From NCBI GenBank assembly GCA_019648995.1, contig BLXT01003767.1, positions 29,084-59,412 of the forward strand: 30,329 nt of DNA, in the 5' to 3' direction. Below, piece after piece: positions 24,801 to 30,329 of this stretch. The DNA is from Plakobranchus ocellatus. Lineage: Eukaryota; Mollusca; Gastropoda; Plakobranchidae. Positions within the stretch are counted from its first letter, which is position 1. Each line of letters begins with the position of its first letter. Position numbers and translations under genes: made by a program. The notes beneath the pieces are model-generated. The model saw nothing but the letters and a program-made list of their open reading frames with translations. It was not told the DNA's origin and made no database searches.

Positions 24801-26397
24801 CTGAAGTTTGACAAGTTTCTCTCCGATTCCTTAACATTTCATTTCTTTGCATAGTCCACTATAAAATAGCTTTAAAAAAGCAAATTTAAATAGTAAAAAT
24901 GATACCGCTATTTTCTGTAAGTCTGAAGTTTGACAAGTTTCTCTCCGATTCTTTGAAATTTCATTTCTATGCATAGTCCACTATAAAACAGCTTTATAAA
25001 GCAAATTCAAACAGCAAAAATTCTATTGTTAATCCCCAGAAAATCTGACATATTGAGAGCTTCTCGATGATTTTTTCACATTTCTTGGCAGATTAAAATA
25101 GATTGTCACTATGTCAGTGTCACTATATCTGTTTTGTTCATTATATTTTGCGCTCATTGGCTCTGCTCTTGCTTCTTCCTCTTCATACCTTTCATGTCTT
25201 AGTTTTTATACTTCTTTTTGTTCAAATTCTTCATCTAATTTTAAAAGTTTTTACTGTTGTTGTTGTTCTCTTTTTTGGGGGCTTCTTCTGATGTGATGGA
25301 GACCTGAAGTGAGAGCCAGTGAGATCACGCAAAAATCCAAAAGCTCTACTGGTATTTTTTCACACTGTGCAACAGTTAGATCTGTAAGTCAAATTTATGT
25401 TTATAATATATGATAAATACTATCTGCACCACGACTTGACATTTTTTCTACTAAAGACAACTTTGGATTTAAGAAGTTTTTCATGGTTGCAGTATAGTGG
25501 GTTATCAAATTCACTCTCTGTAAAAGAAAAAAAAAGGAATTAAAAAAAAAAGAAAATGTATACGGTGTAATCCTTTTAAATAAAATCCAAGTTTTAATAA
25601 CAACATCCATTGCCACAACAAAAATTTGGAAAGCCCGTTTTTTCTCTTAACTTAAGCCATGTAAAGTATTTTTTAAATAATGAGTATCAAAACTGTTTCA
25701 TTCAATAATAAAATAATGAATCTGGACTTTAAAAAATTGAAGAAGCAAAAAATTTTTCCTGTCGAACAAAACGAAACTTAACTTGCCAGGCCTAGATCTA
25801 AGTGCATTGTCTAGTATTAGTATCAAAGTTTAGGATGTCAAGTATTGTGCTGAGCCCTTTTCTCCCCACAGCCCCCTCATGGTACATTATGCTAAACATA
25901 ACCAGTTCACATTCGTACATCTAGACCACCACAACCACTCAAGCCTAGCCTATGATCACAAAAGCATGTGGGGCCAGAGAGCTGTGAGTGACATATACTC
26001 TGTGTTAGGCATCACAATCATGGCAGAGATCTTCAACAACCCATCCTGTCTCCAGACTTTGTGATCAGGCGTTGCCAATTGGGAGTCAGGGTGAGGGAAT
26101 ATTAATGAACACTTAGAATAATGATGGGCTGTCGATGTGTAGAGCCAGAAATTACAATGCACACCTGATAATATGACATCAAAGAAACCAGGCCTTACGT
26201 CAAATTGTGAGAAAAACAAGCTATAGAGCAAAAAAAAAGGGGAAGGGGGGTTGACACATGAGTCGTACCAAGCGGGCGATGCCTGCCACTGCCATCCACT
26301 GCATGTTGCAGTGTTAAGTCTAGGCCAGTGAGCGTTGGTCTAAGCCCAGCCTAGTGTAATTCCTTTCCATCTCACCTGCGCATCCCCCACCCTCCAT
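9389..26397 (-). CDS. AGGF1: AGGF1 orthologue, G-patch and FHA domain protein (whole gene, 14-exon model)
   Basis: The encoded protein has AGGF1's diagnostic order: coiled coil (about residues 105-150), tyrosine-rich OCRE region (about 215-270), acidic/basic linker, FHA domain (about 460-575), the TCEDCEPGQV motif, and a G-patch (KMGWKEGEGLGK, about 683-694). A tail follows with NAGLG, KNWSMARQMY and SWVKGE. In vertebrates AGGF1 is described as an angiogenic factor that also acts in the nucleus, where OCRE and G-patch domains are typical of RNA-processing factors. A nuclear role is the safer inference in an invertebrate. The model gives about 853 residues against about 714 in human, the extra length lying mainly in the N-terminus, linker and tail. 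Exons join as 26376-26397, 23661-24131, 22860-22906, 21575-21745, 20388-20501, 20044-20149, 19531-19960, 17617-17777, 16511-16612, 14597-14759, 12332-12414, 11951-12090, 11120-11219 and 9389-9838. One junction has a phase conflict, and the first exon is tentative. Confidence 0.93.
9839..11119 (-). other. AGGF1 last intron
   Basis: GTAAGT donor and CAG acceptor on the minus strand. It is AT-rich, and I see no gene, element or clear repeat inside it. Confidence 0.85.
11120..11219 (-). CDS. AGGF1: AGGF1 exon with G-patch
   Basis: It encodes SASNKGHKLLSKMGWKEGEG followed by LGKTNSGIAAP. The glycines and aromatic residue of the G-patch (GWxxGxGLG) are intact. G-patch domains bind and activate DEAH-box helicases such as DHX15, which is known for the family and not shown here for this gene. 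The acceptor is CCAG above 11219 (phase 2 in) and the donor is GTAAGT below 11120 (phase 0 out). Only the start of the domain's tail spills into the next exon. Confidence 0.95.
11220..11950 (-). other. AGGF1 intron
   Basis: GTAAGA donor at 11950-11949 and CAG acceptor. AT-rich, with a T-run near 11610. Nothing else recognised. Confidence 0.85.
11951..12090 (-). CDS. AGGF1: AGGF1 exon, linker before G-patch
   Basis: It encodes NSYFENTGANISNSEYCDKA, then YLRRKYVGSEPVDAP and a Ser/Thr-rich stretch. It matches human around GLQNTEYED...KYKDRAGKRREQVGSEG. Acceptor CCCCAG and donor AAAGTAAG. It enters in phase 0 and leaves in phase 2, completing an Asn codon with the next exon. Confidence 0.92.
12332..12414 (-). 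CDS. AGGF1: AGGF1 exon, basic helical linker
   Basis: It encodes (D)HIVLSKDEKNRHRLKELKQL followed by RKKYGLQ, matching human LSKEEKELERRKELKKIRVKYGLQ in position and sequence. Acceptor TTTCCAG and donor CAGGTAGT. Phase 1 in (the codon is completed by the G of the previous exon) and phase 0 out. The charged composition suggests a helix that links FHA to G-patch. Confidence 0.94.
13675..13840. repeat. 86-bp tandem duplication, two copies
   Basis: TACACAGGCCTCATAAAATA at 13675 recurs as TACACAAGCCTGATAAAATA at 13761. Similarity continues through ATCTATCAG and CGGACTG to AATGACTA. Differences are scattered substitutions, so this is an older local duplication in an intron. Confidence 0.85.
14402..14500. 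repeat. weak 49-bp tandem duplication
   Basis: CATCATTTTAACTCTTGTTT at about 14404 resembles CATTATTTTAGCTCTTATTC at 14453. The copies are diverged and short. Confidence 0.4.
14597..14759 (-). CDS. AGGF1: AGGF1 exon, end of FHA domain and CEPGQV motif
   Basis: It encodes SKQESAAYPLSHEDILEIGS, then TRFLLHIHSGHDTCEDCEPG and QVQAKLRALNPIKN. LSHEDILEIGSTRFLLHIH is the last beta-strand part of the FHA fold (human LEHGDEVKIGETVLSFHIH). The TCxxCEPGQV segment is a strong AGGF1 signature. Acceptor TTGCAG and donor GGTATGG. Phase 0 in, phase 1 out. Confidence 0.96.
14760..16510 (-). other. AGGF1 intron
   Basis: AT-rich, 1.75 kb. It includes a short diverged duplication near 16175-16280 (CTAGATA...ATGGTTCTTCTCT twice, about 66 bases apart). 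The open frame at 15093-15302 is low-complexity and not supported as a gene. Confidence 0.8.
16175..16280. repeat. short direct duplication, about 66-bp spacing
   Basis: ACTTAAAATCTAGATAGGAT near 16180 and GCTTAAAAACTAGATATAAT near 16245 are each followed by GGTTCTTCTCT. This is a small diverged tandem duplication within the intron. Confidence 0.6.
16511..16612 (-). CDS. AGGF1: AGGF1 exon, FHA domain core
   Basis: It encodes VHAQVHYDYECNCYNIIDKG followed by SQNGTFLNGKRLSE. It supplies the FHA histidine of SxxH and the GSxNGTxxNG loop that in this fold helps contact phosphothreonine peptides. Human reads FHAEIYFDH...VDQGSQNGTIVNGKQ. Exactly 34 codons, phase 0 at both ends, acceptor TTTAG and donor GAGGTGAGA. 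Confidence 0.96.
16613..17616 (-). other. AGGF1 intron inside the FHA domain
   Basis: AT-rich, 1.0 kb, with A/T homopolymers. No repeat or gene recognised. Confidence 0.85.
17617..17777 (-). CDS. AGGF1: AGGF1 exon, start of FHA domain
   Basis: It encodes (E)LAENHPPCIRLIVLQSEYLQ, then IGSLSIITCAGGTIGREPNM and GHIIEISDLNISK. This parallels human WPPCIRVIVIRSPVLQIGSLFIITAVNPATIGRE. The FHA phosphopeptide-binding arginine (IGRE) and the serine of SxxH are present. Donor AAGGTATTA, phase 0 out. The acceptor reads TTGACAGAG; cutting after CAG gives phase 1, which fits the previous exon ending in AACG. Confidence 0.95.
17778..19530 (-). other. AGGF1 intron carrying a SINE fragment
   Basis: 1.75 kb, AT-rich. 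It holds the headless SINE at 19012-19212 and several A-runs. No exon recognised. Confidence 0.8.
19012..19212 (-). mobile_element. 5'-truncated SINE copy
   Basis: It shares with 8993-9246 a body that reads on the plus strand GGAGTAGGGTCCTGATTGTT, GAGACCTAGCTACCCATTT and ACAGAGGAGCAAT, in the same orientation. The tRNA-like head is missing. Its middle is longer than in the other copy (extra GTAGTTTGCC and TTTACTTTCACCGGGTC), so the other copy appears deleted there. Truncation at the 5' end is usual for incomplete reverse transcription. Confidence 0.85.
19531..19960 (-). CDS. AGGF1: AGGF1 exon, charged linker with basic cluster
   Basis: Open for 143 codons. It begins KLPMSDKDGERETKV, has a basic cluster GKRKRKFKRSRKHK that could be a nuclear localisation signal, and then acidic Ser-rich stretches (VIEISDSGDESSGS, SSPESGEISDGPEE). 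Human AGGF1 has the same layout: a KKLKKKRK cluster, then EPEEGEITDS. Acceptor TTCACAG above 19960. The donor AACGGTTTGT below 19531 is weak but gives phase 1, as the next exon needs; AAAGGTTTTT about 50 bases earlier is an alternative. The entry phase (0) disagrees with the exit phase (1) of the upstream exon. Confidence 0.85.
19961..20043 (-). other. 83-nt AGGF1 intron with phase conflict
   Basis: The donor CTAGGTAAT and acceptor TTCTTCACAG both look genuine, and this is by far the shortest intron in the gene. Splicing as seen puts TGA after five codons in the next exon. See the finding. Confidence 0.65.
20044..20149 (-). CDS. AGGF1: AGGF1 exon after OCRE, Ser/Thr-rich
   Basis: It encodes YQMERPATSSSGVDSLSSQF followed by SVLSITTQRYQKNAL. 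It enters in phase 0, in agreement with the upstream exon, and is open only in that frame. Its 106 bases leave one extra G (phase 1), which does not fit the next exon. Acceptor ATTGCAG and donor TAGGTAAT. Human has a poorly conserved TSSTKQSKDK segment here, so the sequence cannot be checked by homology. Confidence 0.72.
20388..20501 (-). CDS. AGGF1: AGGF1 exon, OCRE octamer region (second part)
   Basis: It encodes SASLFYDYTTGTYYQYNETT, then GEYAVHSQVDFTGNANSQ. The octamer pattern (YDYTTGTYYQY) and the closing HSQVD match human STGIYYYCDVESGRYQFHSRVDLQ. OCRE domains occur in RNA-processing proteins such as RBM5 and RBM10. Acceptor TTTCAG and donor CAGGTTTTT, phase 0 at both ends. Confidence 0.95.
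20502..21574 (-). other. AGGF1 intron splitting the OCRE region
   Basis: 1.07 kb, AT-rich. The donor is CCTGTCAGT, a less common GTCAGT form. No repeat or exon recognised. Confidence 0.85.
21575..21745 (-). CDS. AGGF1: AGGF1 exon, OCRE octamer region (first part)
   Basis: It encodes ADLSVSIAESLKAAAEEVVQ, then DGQSNFLEQETQSSSD and YVYDAQTGFYYHPASGYYWDP. IAESLKAAAEEVV aligns with human LAESLRAAAEAAV, and the tyrosine octamers with human YDENTGLYFDHSTGFYYD. Exactly 57 codons, phase 0 at both ends, acceptor TTCTTAG. Confidence 0.95.
21746..22859 (-). other. AGGF1 intron
   Basis: 1.1 kb, AT-rich, with a T-run near 22110-22125 and A-runs near 22215. No gene recognised. Confidence 0.85.
22860..22906 (-). 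CDS. AGGF1: AGGF1 small exon
   Basis: A 47-base exon encoding (A)YGEKPMPTWGHNSSA. Acceptor CACTTTCAG and donor GCGGTAAGT are both strong. The phases (1 in, 0 out) fit both neighbours exactly, which is the main support because the peptide itself is poorly conserved. Human has a comparable short variable segment ending ...SSLAESL after this point. Confidence 0.88.
22907..23660 (-). other. AGGF1 intron
   Basis: 754 bases, AT-rich. The donor is GAAGGTAGGT; the second GT four bases on would break the frame. No feature seen. Confidence 0.85.
23661..24131 (-). CDS. AGGF1: AGGF1 exon, N-terminal region with coiled coil
   Basis: It encodes about 157 residues. A charged N-terminal part (LTLTYKSDHPYGIFEKRKKSWTLK) has no counterpart I know in human AGGF1. 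It is followed by an acidic, Ser-rich stretch and a heptad-like region (IIKAKDIEIKALSKRAEKAE, then RLLEKAYTYNEDLKSEIASL). The latter aligns with human LLHHTERLYQNAESNNQELRTQVEEL. There is no ATG at the 5' end: sequence above 24131 is a good acceptor (pyrimidine-rich, ...TTTTGCCACCAG), so the exon is internal and enters in phase 1. Confidence 0.92.
24132..26375 (-). other. AGGF1 first intron (inferred), about 2.2 kb
   Basis: It contains the 121-bp tandem repeat at 24722-25089. It also has a possible alternative exon at 25421-25517 with a strong acceptor (T-rich, ...CTTTTACAG) and a weak donor (GATAGTATTT). The extent depends on the first exon at 26376. Confidence 0.5.
24722..25089. repeat. 121-bp tandem repeat, three diverging copies
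   Basis: GTAAGTCTGAAGTTTGACAA occurs at 24796 and 24917 and is followed both times by GTTTCTCTCCGATT. A diverged third version (GAAAATCTGACATATTGAGA) starts near 25039. TAGTAAAAATGATA and CATAGTCCACTATAAAA repeat with the same spacing. The first two copies are about 90% alike by eye; the third is much more decayed. Confidence 0.85.
26376..26397 (-). CDS. AGGF1: candidate first coding exon of AGGF1
   Basis: ATG at 26397-26395 reads MEGGGCA plus one G and ends at a very good donor, GCAGGTGAGA. The phase (1) is what the next exon needs and would give MEGGGCA-D-LTLTYK. The context is favourable (G at -3, G at +4). A second in-frame ATG lies 12 bases upstream (26409), with an in-frame TAA before it. 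The peptide is too short to test by homology, so this rests on splice-site strength and phase. The exon at 25421-25517 is a competitor. Confidence 0.45.
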
Positions 26398-28000
26398 CCC
26401 AAATATCATCACCCCAGCAATTTATAACTCAATCACAATGAATAGTCAGTGTTATCGGGCACATTAATTTTGCTGCAAGAGGCAACCAGGCAAAGGCATT
26501 TTGGTTTAGATGATCTCAAAACCGGATGGGAACTGACCAATTAAAAAAAATGAGCAGAGCAACATGTCAATGTGGGCAAAATTTTTTTAGTAAGGATTAA
26601 GAGGTAACTATTTGGGACTGCATCGAACTAAGGGAAATGTTGAATTGTGAGATGTCAAATTAAGTGGAGTGCAGTAAGTAATATAGGGATGGAGAATAAC
26701 TAGGGCCAAAGAAAGGGAATGGGGACGACAGCATTGTGTGGATAAACAAGCCAAGCACGGCACTTAGCCAATCACTACTGAATAAGTATTTAACTCTCCT
26801 CCCCTTTCTTATTGCTGTTAATTACTTTCTCTACATTTTAAACAAGTTGCTACCACAATTATATGCTTGTGTCGTTAGGCCAATCACTTTTCCCAAGATT
26901 ACTATCTAAAGGGCCAGTCTAGATTTATGACTTTGAGCTCTCTAACCATATCACTCTTATTTCAGTCTGCACGATACCAATCAGATCAATTAAGACTGGT
27001 GTTGCCAGCGTTTACATCCCATTCAGTAGAAAAATAAAATCATGTTTAATCCACTTGAAGGAATAATGACAAACTTTGCTGTAAGGATATTTTATGAGAA
27101 GAACAAAAGTTATCATTATTACTATGGTCCACTCAATAGTCAAGATTTCATTGTTTTCAGAGGTGAAGATCATAATTACTTTTATCATGACATCTTCAAA
27201 AATATTATTCTTGCTTATCGCCACAACAATCTTCAGCATCCTAAGGGCCTTTATAGATAAATTGATTATGGTATGTTTCTTAAAAATGTTTTTTTTAACT
27301 TTATATATTGGTGTCTGCTAAAAAGAGATTATAAGTTCTGAATACTTTCAGTGCTATTTGCAAATTAATTTAGGCTTTAATTTGTCCATACTTGCGTTAA
27401 AAGTGGTTATACACTCAAGGAAGAGAAATCTTAAGCACACCCTGACTTTGTCCTCTCTCAAATGGTCACACACTCACAGGGCGCATCAGGTATTAGGTAT
27501 GCTCATTTACAATCACAATGGCCTCAAACTAGGTAGCTGCTGATGAATAACTGTGTCTAGTCTATCTATTACAGTAGATCAGTGATGATTTCAAATCTAA
27601 TCTAGCATTCTAGGATGGAGAATTATTACTTTCACACCTATTTATCTTGACCTAGATGAAATGAGGATGCCAAATTCGGCTCTGATCTAAATGTAGTGCC
27701 TTTTTTTTTCTTTTGTCATCTAAACCCTTTAGGGAAAAACGTGTGAAAATTTACTTTGCGTTGTTCAAATTTGTTCAAATAAGTTTGAGTTGGTGGTTGC
27801 ATTTCATTTGTGACAGAAACACCTAAAAATCCTAAATCCGTTTGTGATACGTCAAATATTAAATAGGCCTATAAAAAAAAAAATTTTAAAAAAAGATAAC
27901 AACTCACTAATAAAAGGGATCTCAATGTTATTTTTTCATTTTGTTTTTTGTTTTTAATATTGCAGCTAGATTCTAGCTACGATTGCAGAGGTTATATCTA
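26398..28000. other. upstream flank of AGGF1, no gene recognised
   Basis: If the first exon is right, this holds the 5' UTR and promoter. No TATA box at a sensible distance was evident. A plus-strand frame at 27042-27260 (72 codons, aromatic-rich) has no motif or splice support. The rest is AT-rich. Confidence 0.4.
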
Positions 28001-28060
28001 AATCTAGACTAGATCTAGATCTAGATATACATATATACATATATTATAGATCTAGATTTT
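28001..28060. repeat. CTAGAT-rich low-complexity stretch
   Basis: ATCTAGACTAGATCTAGATC continues into TAGATATACATATATACATA and TAGATCTAGA. CTAGAT also recurs singly in introns, for example near 16140, 13355 and 13893. This is a partly palindromic simple repeat. Confidence 0.75.
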
Positions 28061-28635
28061 AGCTAGTATTGTAGACAATAATATAATCTGATCTGAATCT
28101 AAATCAAATTTACAATTCCACTGAGGTTTCAACTTTTCATAGTAACTTTCAAAAAGATGTTCTTTTTCCCTTATCTAGGTTAGACTGAATTGGTCTAGAT
28201 CTAGTCTTATTTCAAACTAGAATCTATGGCTAAAGACTTTGGTGGTGAAACAGAGAATATGATTGTTTGCAAGTATTGTTTTTTGTGTAAAACTAAAAGT
28301 GAAACTGAAAGTAGTCTACGAGACAGAAATAAAATGTAATCACTTTCAAACGGGAAGTGTATTTATCCTCAATCTGCCGAGAGCGTGCTGTGGTGAGCTC
28401 GCGATTACAATTTTCCTTTAAATCCCCATCCCAACTCACCCCATACCCCCAGCACATTCCCAGTCTGAGATCACACCTAAAGCATTGAAATGTGCATATA
28501 TTCTATAACATTTAATTAATCTACTCTGACAACCAACTAAAAGTGATGTTAATTTTTTTTCTTTTTAATGCCTTTGTGTGATGGGAATCAATAATAAGTC
28601 AAACGTCTAAGGCCTAAATGCTCTGAAGTTTCGCA
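28061..28635. other. intergenic, no gene recognised
   Basis: AT-rich with a small GC-richer patch near 28375-28460. A minus-strand GGGGTGAGT at about 28436 looks like a donor but has no exon I can support. Confidence 0.4.
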
Positions 28636-28875
28636 ACGAGTGCGTACGTCTAATCATCAACCATTGATTTACTGAGAGACACAAATATGAAATGAGAGCA
28701 CCAGCACAGTGAATTTGTCATTTTCATCTCCATCTTTATTATTGTCTGTGTCCTCGGTGCGGTTTAGGCTGCCAACATCCCTTCATCGGTGCGTCAACTT
28801 TTTGCGCACCTTCATTTATTACCCGTGTTATCTTTTTTTTTTATTTAAGCAGTAAAATCAAATAACAACTGCAAT
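28636..28875. repeat. diverged direct duplication, copy 1
   Basis: Shared landmarks with copy 2, in the same order: ATC(A/G)TCAACCATT, GA(A)ATGAG, CTCGGTG, TTCATC, GCGACAACTTT-like, CCTCATTTAT-like, and TTATCTTTTT followed by a short A/T tract. Copies are about 1060 bases apart, with many substitutions and small indels. Confidence 0.75.
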
Positions 28876-29155
28876 TTTACATTTTGCGAAACCTATATTA
28901 GTGGAATTTTAACGTTTTCGAGATACTTTAGTGCTTCTTTTTCTTTAGGTGCCTTCGTGCATCTGTGCGCTTAAAATTCCATTGTTTTGCTCTTGTCCCT
29001 TCACTTGTAGAATAGGATTGTGTCAGCTGACGCAATGCACCACGCTGTCTCTGCGCTTGGATTTAGTCTCAGCCTAGGAAAGAACATCTTCCCAAACCAG
29101 TAAAAATTATAATTTTGTAGTAAATCTCAGTAGTTGTACATTCAATATGTAATCA

Positions 29156-29200
29156 GAATCTAGGTTTGATTTGAGGAAAAAAAAAAAAAAAAGTTCAAAA
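29156..29200. other. A-run in an otherwise featureless spacer
   Basis: The spacer between the two duplicated segments (28876-29698) is AT-rich, with an A17-like run near 29177-29193. No gene recognised. Confidence 0.4.
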
Positions 29201-29698
29201 ATTCACTCCTCTAAACGCCTTGCACGTGTTTTAGGCAAACAGAACACTGCATAGTGCTGAAACACTGTCGCCGAACTATAGACTAGATTTAGCGCTAGTC
29301 TTTACCCTGCTTACAAATGTAGATTTTTAAATTACAATAATAAGTGAACGGCTGGATGAATATTTAGCATCATTTCACAGTGTTTTTCGGCGCAGATTTC
29401 AAATCTGTAGTCCGAAATAAGATTAAGTACGAAAAATTATGTATTTAAAACCTTCCCGCTTGAGCAAAGCTTCCCTCTTGCAGGTGTTCATGAGAGAGAA
29501 ATAATCAGCGCACTTAGATTTCTCCAGGATATTTTTTTTTTTTTTCTGGGAGCGACGAATGATAAAATCGGACAAGAACGAGACGTTTTTACTCTGAGCT
29601 CGTTAGTACATTTTATAATAATTACTCTAAGCAAGAAAAAGAGAGGGACATGAGACAAAGGCGTAGGCACTCGGTTGACTCTTTTAGCGTAGCTACCC

Positions 29699-29905
29699 AG
29701 AGTGTGCGTGTAATCGTCAACCATTAATTAGTGAGCGACGTGGAGAGGAAATGAGTCGAAGACAGTGAACGTTTCTAGTCCTAGTTCTCGGTGTAGTCTA
29801 GGCTACTGGCATATCTTCATCTCTTGCGACAACTTTGCGCGCCCTCATTTATCAACGGTATTATCTTTTTCAACTGTTAAATAAAAAAATATCCACAATA
29901 TAGTA
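29699..29905. repeat. diverged direct duplication, copy 2
   Basis: Partner of 28636-28875 in the same orientation. On the minus strand both copies have ATGGTTGA(C/T)GATTA. In copy 2 this opens a 78-codon frame (29724 down to 29488), but in copy 1 it meets a stop after four codons, so coding is not conserved. Confidence 0.75.
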
Positions 29906-30301
29906 TTAAAAAAAAAACCAGAATAAGCAGCACTGGTGACTTTGTATTGGTTGAACAGGCGTAGATAAAATACGAGACGTTATTGAGTGCATAGAAATTA
30001 GAATATTTCAAAGAAGGGGATCATTTGATCAGTAATGTATTGGACAAAGATGGAAAAAAGATGAAACCTCTACCATAAAAAAAGACAAAATTAAGGAAAC
30101 CTTTGTCGCTCAGAGAGCGCCTAATAATAACGCTTTATATTGGGCTGGTATAAAGGAAGTAAAATCAGTAAAATAAATTATCATTATACTTCCTATTGTT
30201 GTTATTACCATTACTTCTATTTTTATTGGTTTCAAAATTATTCCTGTTGCTTGTATTATCATTAAGTGTTACTGTTGTACAGCACTAACAGTCGTGGGGG
30301 C
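29906..30301. other. intergenic, no gene recognised
   Basis: AT-rich sequence leading to the terminal microsatellite. Nothing else recognised. Confidence 0.5.
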
Positions 30302-30329
30302 AGTAGTAGTAGTAGTAGTAGTAGTAGTA
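30302..30329. repeat. AGT trinucleotide microsatellite, cut by window end
   Basis: At least nine AGT units run to the last base. The true length is unknown because the window ends inside it. Confidence 0.97.

Noticed and set aside
25421-25517. Alternative first or second exon of AGGF1 on the minus strand
   Set aside because: It has a strong acceptor but a poor donor (GATAGTATTT), and the encoded peptide has no supporting similarity. The exon at 26376 has the better donor. Kept only as a competitor.
25879-26231. Frames on both strands near 26 kb
   Set aside because: They overlap each other in opposite directions without any recognisable domain or flanking splice sites.
27042-27260. 72-codon plus-strand frame rich in Tyr, Phe and His
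   Set aside because: It overlaps similar-sized frames in other phases and on the other strand, with no motif, Kozak context or splice support.
29488-29724. 78-codon minus-strand frame beginning MVDDYTHTLG
   Set aside because: The paralogous segment at 28.6 kb has a stop after four codons, and the rest is low-complexity lysine-rich sequence.
1-30329. A novel multi-gene system or cluster
   Set aside because: Only one supported gene is present, and the remaining sequence is AT-rich non-coding DNA and repeats, with no sign of a coordinated set of genes.

Overview
This is eukaryotic nuclear DNA, almost certainly from an animal. It is AT-rich, full of homopolymer runs and short tandem repeats, and has no prokaryote-style gene packing. 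The one gene I can assign with confidence is an intron-rich orthologue of AGGF1 (angiogenic factor with G-patch and FHA domains 1) on the minus strand, running from about 26.4 kb down to a stop at 9389 and a poly(A) signal near 8945. The divergence from the human protein, a tRNA-derived SINE family and CTAGAT-type low-complexity motifs suggest an invertebrate. A lophotrochozoan such as a gastropod mollusc is my best guess, but the sequence does not prove it.

Layout. Positions 1-8.9 kb look intergenic: AT-rich, with no convincing gene, two weak coding candidates (1930-2046 and 4449-4682), one ambiguous base (N at 6811), and a complex 46-bp minisatellite at about 5051-6011. The array flips orientation in its middle. 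Positions 8.94-26.4 kb hold the AGGF1 gene. Reading 5' to 3' on the minus strand, the exons encode a coiled coil, the tyrosine-rich OCRE octamer region, an acidic/basic linker, an FHA domain over three exons, the conserved TCxxCEPGQV motif, a G-patch, and a Ser/Thr-rich tail ending near a PWVKG-like motif (SWVKG here). The 13 supported exons give about 845 codons, and with a proposed first exon about 853, against about 714 in human. All junctions agree in phase except one: the junction across the 83-nt intron at 19961-20043 is off by one base. This may be an assembly error, an unusual splice site, or alternative splicing. A sense-oriented SINE lies in the 3' UTR, and a headless copy of the same family lies in the intron before the FHA exons.

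Positions 26.4-30.3 kb are the upstream flank of AGGF1. They contain a diverged direct duplication (28636-28875 and 29699-29905), a CTAGAT stretch and a terminal AGT microsatellite. I found no second confident gene. I found no new multi-gene system. The observations most worth a second look are the phase conflict, the inverted minisatellite, the SINE in the 3' UTR and the unresolved first exon.
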